Of a stretch of DNA of 7,969 nucleotides, positions 4,658 through 7,969 are shown piece by piece. Location: the NCBI GenBank assembly GCA_013695005.1, contig JACDBJ010000178.1:1-7969 (forward strand). The letters are read 5' to 3'. Source of the DNA: Pseudonocardiales bacterium. GTDB taxonomy: Bacteria; Actinomycetota; Actinomycetes; Mycobacteriales; Pseudonocardiaceae. Each line of letters begins with the position of its first letter. The stretch's first letter is position 1. Both the position numbers and the translations under genes were made by a program. The notes under the pieces were generated by a model, which made no database searches, was not told the origin of the DNA, and saw only the letters and a list, made by a program, of their open reading frames with translations.

Positions 4658-5032
4658 GTGCCGGTCATCACCGCACCGTCCGGCCCAACCCACGACCTGG
4701 GCGGCGCCCGGTTCACCTCACTCGCGACGCCGAGCCGCGGCTCGACCGACACCAGCGTCTGGCTGGTCGAGATCGCGCCGGGCACGCCCGCCACCCCGCA
4801 CGAGCTGACCCGCGAGGAGGTCTTCGTCGTCCTTAGTGGACGCGCGGCGGTGCGGCTCGGTGGTCAGCGGTACGAGGCGGAGCAGGGAGACGCCATCGTC
4901 GTGCCGGCGGCCACTGCCTTCGAGCTGGCACCCGCGGGCGACACGGCGCTCACGGCACTGTGCTGCCTGCCGGTCGGCGGGCGGGCCCGGGTCGGCGACG
5001 ACGAACCGTTCACGCCACCCTGGGCGCTGTGA
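4658..5032 (+). CDS. Small cupin-domain protein
   Basis: The 124-residue product has a single cupin barrel. Motif 1 is GTPATPHELTREEVFVVLSG (residues 42-61), which fits G-X5-H-X-H-X3-E-X6-G except that the second His is Leu50. Motif 2 begins GDAIVVPAATAF (77-88) and lacks its His. Only H48 and E54 of the usual metal ligands remain, so metal-dependent catalysis is doubtful and a binding or sensing role is possible. The GTG start at 4658 has AAAGGAG 7 nt upstream. The stop overlaps the MarR start by 4 bp, implying translational coupling in one operon. Two palindromic operators precede it, so expression is probably controlled by the downstream MarR protein. A link to a small-molecule ligand is suggested by context only. 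Confidence 0.88.
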   Translation: MPVITAPSGPTHDLGGARFTSLATPSRGSTDTSVWLVEIAPGTPATPHELTREEVFVVLSGRAAVRLGGQRYEAEQGDAIVVPAATAFELAPAGDTALTALCCLPVGGRARVGDDEPFTPPWAL

Positions 5033-5511
5033 CCACCAGGACCACCGCGACCGCCGTCCCGCTCGCCCGCCTGCTGGCCATGGCGTTCCGCCTGCTGATC
5101 GACGGCCTGCACGAGCGGCTGGCCGAGCGCGGCTGGCGGGACCTCCGCCCGGCGTTCGGGTTCGTGCTTCTTGGCCTGCGCGGTGGCCCGGCCACGCTGC
5201 GCGAGCTCACCGAGCTGCTCGGTACCAGCAAGCAGGCAGTGTCGAAGCTGGTCGAGGCGATGGTCGAGACCGGCTACGTCAAGCGCCGCACCCATCCTGA
5301 CGACGCCCGCGCCAAGACCGTCCAGCTCACGCAGCGCGGCCACCGGCTGCTCGCCGCCGTCGAGGAGATATACGACGAGCTGGAGCGGCAGTGGGCGGAC
5401 GTGATCGGCCGGGAGCGGATCGAGGGCATCCGCGAGGACCTCGACGCAGTGCTGCGCTCGGCATACGGCGAGGCCCTGCCCGCGGTGCGCCCGCTCGGAC
5501 CGGAGGCCTGA
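5029..5511 (+). CDS. MarR-family transcriptional regulator
   Basis: The 160-residue product has the MarR layout: N-terminal dimerisation helices (residues 10-52), a winged helix-turn-helix with LRELTELLGTSKQAVSKLVE (57-76), and the wing GYVKRRTHPDDARAKTVQLT (82-101) containing the conserved D-x-R-x-K. A helical C-terminus (RGHRLLAAVEEIYDELERQW) follows. Proteins of this family bind palindromes as dimers and release on ligand binding or oxidation. No cysteine is present, so a redox switch is unlikely. The GTG start at 5029 forms a GTGA overlap with the cupin stop. An earlier in-frame region inside the cupin gene has no family resemblance. It likely represses the operon through the GTCAAC palindromes upstream. 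It converges on the LLM oxidoreductase, with 5 bp between stops. Confidence 0.93.
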   Translation: MTTRTTATAVPLARLLAMAFRLLIDGLHERLAERGWRDLRPAFGFVLLGLRGGPATLRELTELLGTSKQAVSKLVEAMVETGYVKRRTHPDDARAKTVQLTQRGHRLLAAVEEIYDELERQWADVIGRERIEGIREDLDAVLRSAYGEALPAVRPLGPEA

Positions 5512-5516
5512 CGGGC

Positions 5517-6485
5517 TCAGCCGAACCGCGGGATGATCTCCTCGGCGAAGCGCTGCAGCGGCTCGTGGTCGTAGGCCACGCCGGGGATGTAGACGATGAT
5601 GTAGGTGATGCCGGCGTCGAGCAGGGTCTGGATCTGATCGCCGATCTCCTCCGAGGACGCCACGATCCCGCTCTCGAGGAACTCAGCGGTGCTCTTGCGG
5701 CCGCGTGCCTTGGCGGTGGCCTTCTCCGGGTCGACCCCCTTCTCCAGCGGGAACGCGGTGATGTTCGTCGACTTGACGATCTCGTCGTAGTCGCGGCCCA
5801 GCGCGTCGCAGTGCTTGCGGAGCACACCGAGTTTGTGCCGTATCAGATCCGGCTGGCCGAAGCCGACGTTGCACGCGTCCCCGAACTTCGCCACCAGCTT
5901 CAGCGTGATCTGCTCGCCGCCCCCGCCGATCCACAGCATCGGGTGCGGTTTGCGGACACCCTTGGGGAGGTTGATCGGCTTGTCGATCGAGTGGTACTTG
6001 CCGCTGAAGACCGGTTCGTCCTCGGTCCACATCTTGTAGATGATCTCGACGCCCTCGCGGAACGAACCCATCCGGTCCCGCAGCTCCGGCCACTGGTAGC
6101 CGTAGGCCCGCCACTCGTGCTCGTACCAGCCGGCACCGATCCCGGCGTACAGCCGGCCGCGACTGACAACGTCCACTGTGGACGACATCTTGGCGTACAG
6201 CGACGGGTTGCGGTAGCCGTTGCAGCCGACCATCTGGCCGATGTTGACCCGTTGAGTGTCGCGGGCCAGGGCGGCGGTGGTGGTCCAGCACTCGAAGACC
6301 GTCGCGGGCTCCGGCGGCTGGGGCACGGGGTGGAAGTGGTCGTAGAGCCAGATCGAATCCCATGGGCCGGCGTCGGCGGCCTTGGCCACGGCGGTCATCG
6401 CCTCCCACTGATCCACCGGATCAGCGATCTCCACCAGGTCCATCCGCCAGCCCTGGGGCGCGAACACCCCGAAAGGAACACCCAT
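5517..6485 (-). CDS. LLM-class F420-dependent oxidoreductase, Rv1855c family
   Basis: This 322-residue protein has the luciferase-like TIM-barrel fold and appears full length. Recognisable stretches are FGVFAPQGWRMDLVEI (residues 5-20), GPWDSIWLYDHFHPVP (near 40-55), QMVGCNGYRNPSLYAKMSST, VVSRGRLYAGIGAGWYEHEW and RAYGYQWPEL. KPHPMLWIGGGGEQITLKLV and GDACNVGFG follow, with a C-terminal GITYIIVYIP. The GWYEHEWRAYGY and QGWR motifs are typical of the TIGR03560 (Rv1855c) subgroup of probable F420-dependent enzymes. The reaction would be hydride transfer with coenzyme F420 or FMN; the substrate is unknown. The ATG at 6485 matches the family opening; GGTAGG about 10 nt upstream is a weak ribosome binding site. 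It is separated by 81 bp from the stop of the Hsp70-like gene, on the same strand, so read-through is possible. Confidence 0.93.
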   Translation of the reverse strand: MGVPFGVFAPQGWRMDLVEIADPVDQWEAMTAVAKAADAGPWDSIWLYDHFHPVPQPPEPATVFECWTTTAALARDTQRVNIGQMVGCNGYRNPSLYAKMSSTVDVVSRGRLYAGIGAGWYEHEWRAYGYQWPELRDRMGSFREGVEIIYKMWTEDEPVFSGKYHSIDKPINLPKGVRKPHPMLWIGGGGEQITLKLVAKFGDACNVGFGQPDLIRHKLGVLRKHCDALGRDYDEIVKSTNITAFPLEKGVDPEKATAKARGRKSTAEFLESGIVASSEEIGDQIQTLLDAGITYIIVYIPGVAYDHEPLQRFAEEIIPRFG

Positions 6486-6566
6486 CCGGCTACCTACCCG
6501 TCCACGCGGTCGCTACCCGGGCCGACCCTAGCCAGGATCGCCGGGCGCGGCCGGACGCGCGGGACG

Positions 6567-7969
6567 TCAGGGCGCGGGCGGCGGTACGACCGCTGGCGCG
6601 GACGTCGTGGTGGTCGGGGGCTTCGTGGTGGTGGTCGGTCGCGTGGTCGTCACCCTCGGCGGGACGTTGTTGTTCGGCCGCGGGGCGACTGTGGTGGTGG
6701 TCGTGGGCGCGACTTCCTCGGTGGTCTGCTCCGTGGTGATGGGATCGATGGTGCTGGCGGGAACCGGGTCAGGCCACAGCGCGATCGTGCCGACGATGGC
6801 ACCGACGGCGAGCAACCCACCCACCCCGATCAGCAGACCCACCGGCCGCCGCAGCGGCGGCTCGACAGGGGGACGGTCGTAGGACGCCATCGCTGGACGC
6901 GCCGGCACCGGGGCAGCCTGCGGGACATAGACGGTCTGCGCAGTCTGCTCCGGAGGTGGCGGCTGGTACGGCCAGTTCGGCCCACCCCCACCCGGACCGC
7001 CGGCGCCAGTCGGCCAGCCCGGTCCGCCCGCTCCACCCGGGCCACCGGGACCGCCGCCGCCGGGGGCGCCGAAGCCGCCGGTCGCTCCCGATGCACCCGT
7101 TGCGGTCACACCGGGCCCGTTCTTCTGCGCAGCACCCGCGACGCCCGCCCCGGCGATCCCGGCGGCCGCCGCCATCCCGGCGACTCCTGCCGCGCCGGCC
7201 GGACGGTGGCCGCCGATGGGCGTCGGAGTTCCCCTCGGCGGGGTGCGCTCCTCCAAGCCTTGTGGCGGGGTGTTCGGAGCCTGGCCGCCCGGTCCGACCG
7301 GTGCGGTGAAGACCGTCTCGGCGGCAGCGTGGCGGGCCTTGGGCTGTGGCGTGATGGCCAGCGCGGCTCCGAGGGCGATCGCGTTCTTCGGGTCGGCGTC
7401 CACGGCGACGGGCCGGTCGAGGGTGTCGGACACAAGCTGGGCGACCAGCGGGATGCGCGAAGAGCCGCCGACCAGCAGCACCACCGAGAGGTCGGCGGCG
7501 GTCAGCCCGGCGGAGGCGACGGCACGTTGCAGCGCGTCGACGGTCTCCTCCAGCTGCGGCCGGATCATGGCCTCGAACTCACCCCGGGTCAGCCGGGCCT
7601 GAGTCCGTAGCTCCGGCAGCAGCACCGGGATGGTGACCTCGGTGTCCGACGACAGCGCCTCCTTGGCCTCGACGCACTCACGCCGCAGCCGGGACACCGC
7701 CGTGAGCACGCTCGGGTCGTTGACGTCCACGGTTTCGAGCGCCTGGCCCAACCCGGCCCTGACGTGCTCGAACACTGCGTCGTTGAAGTCGATGCCGCCG
7801 AGGCGGTCGATGCCTTCGGGTTGGCCCAGCAGGGTGAAGGTTCCGTTTTTGCGGACGACGGCGGCGTCGAAGGTGCCGCCGCCGAGGTCGTAGACGGCGA
7901 TGGTGGAGCCGGATTCGACGCGTTCGGCGCTGGCGTAGGACACGGCGGCGGCTTGGGGTTCGGCCAGGA
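6567..7969 (-). CDS. Hsp70-family protein with Gly/Pro-rich linker, one membrane helix and Thr/Pro-rich tail (5'-truncated by window)
   Basis: About 467 residues are visible; roughly the first 140-150 of the ATPase domain lie beyond the right edge. The visible part opens with LAEPQAAAVSYA and has the phosphate-2 motif DLGGGTFD (7889-7866), the adenosine motif LLVGGSSRIPLVAQL, and NAIALGAALAI closing the nucleotide-binding domain. No DnaK-type beta-sandwich substrate domain follows. Instead there is an Ala-rich stretch, a collagen-like Gly-rich segment (GAPGGGGPGGPGGAGGPG), a QPPPP region, a dibasic site, one hydrophobic helix (LLIGVGGLLAVGAIVGTIAL, about 6780-6845) and a tail of TTTTT and PTTTT blocks. 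Arginines before the helix predict a cytoplasmic ATPase and an external tail. Such anchored Hsp70-like proteins occur in actinomycetes, with unknown function. The GTG at 7943 is internal, not a start. Confidence 0.9.
   Translation of the reverse strand, partial: LAEPQAAAVSYASAERVESGSTIAVYDLGGGTFDAAVVRKNGTFTLLGQPEGIDRLGGIDFNDAVFEHVRAGLGQALETVDVNDPSVLTAVSRLRRECVEAKEALSSDTEVTIPVLLPELRTQARLTRGEFEAMIRPQLEETVDALQRAVASAGLTAADLSVVLLVGGSSRIPLVAQLVSDTLDRPVAVDADPKNAIALGAALAITPQPKARHAAAETVFTAPVGPGGQAPNTPPQGLEERTPPRGTPTPIGGHRPAGAAGVAGMAAAAGIAGAGVAGAAQKNGPGVTATGASGATGGFGAPGGGGPGGPGGAGGPGWPTGAGGPGGGGPNWPYQPPPPEQTAQTVYVPQAAPVPARPAMASYDRPPVEPPLRRPVGLLIGVGGLLAVGAIVGTIALWPDPVPASTIDPITTEQTTEEVAPTTTTTVAPRPNNNVPPRVTTTRPTTTTKPPTTTTSAPAVVPPPAP

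Noticed and set aside
6486..6566. Terminator between the Hsp70-like gene and the LLM oxidoreductase
   Set aside because: Only short GC-rich complementarity (GCGCG with CGCGC) is present, which is commonplace at this GC content.
6590..6720. GGTGGT-type simple repeats and the long Gly-rich repeat tract near 6960-7100
   Set aside because: These encode the Thr/Pro-rich tail and collagen-like linker of the Hsp70-like protein and are explained by amino-acid composition, not by a separate DNA repeat element.
5391..7610. Very long open frame (739 codons) on the plus strand
   Set aside because: It is antisense to the LLM oxidoreductase and the Hsp70-like gene, both of which have clear family motifs. 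Long antisense frames are expected in very GC-rich DNA, and its sequence is low-complexity Arg/Gly-rich.

Overview
The window is very GC-rich, with strongly G/C-biased third codon positions. Its gene content (an Rv1855c-type F420-dependent oxidoreductase, a short region-2 sigma-like protein, a YdeI/DUF1905 protein, DUF6886, DUF6176, and a membrane-anchored Hsp70-like protein with a Thr/Pro tail) points to an actinomycete. Pseudonocardiales is my best guess, but this is inference from gene families and not a search result.

Layout, left to right. (1) 1-~270 is the right end of an IS256-family insertion sequence, abutting a C-terminal remnant of a PIN-domain gene (~266-436). (2) 479-1784 on the minus strand holds, in order of transcription, a promoter with a structured leader, a sigma-region-2-only protein, a MerR-like regulator and a STAS (anti-anti-sigma type) protein; this looks like a small regulatory cassette. 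(3) 1853-3780 is a patchwork of short accessory genes, several of them broken. It holds a DUF6176 protein, the first ~22 codons of an ABM-type monooxygenase colliding with the remnant of a two-helix membrane protein, an intact DUF1801 protein, a DUF6886 gene killed by an amber codon plus a frameshift, and a 64-residue orphan. (4) 3781-4018 shows nothing I can support. (5) 4019-5511 is a divergent locus: a YdeI/DUF1905 gene to the left, and a cupin-MarR operon to the right. The intergenic region carries two copies of a GTCAAC/GTTGAC palindrome and a perfect 16-bp inverted repeat with nested TTTGG/CCAAA dyads. (6) 5517-6485 is an LLM-class oxidoreductase convergent with marR, and 6567-7969 is the visible part of an Hsp70-like protein that runs off the right edge.

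How the parts fit. The MarR protein probably represses its own operon through the GTCAAC palindromes, which overlap putative -35 hexamers in both directions, so the YdeI gene may be co-regulated. The MerR/STAS/sigma-2 cassette resembles pieces of an anti-sigma/anti-anti-sigma switch, without a recognisable kinase or anti-sigma gene in the window. No tRNA, rRNA or CRISPR array was seen. No stretch above about 300 bases lacks a gene or gene remnant.
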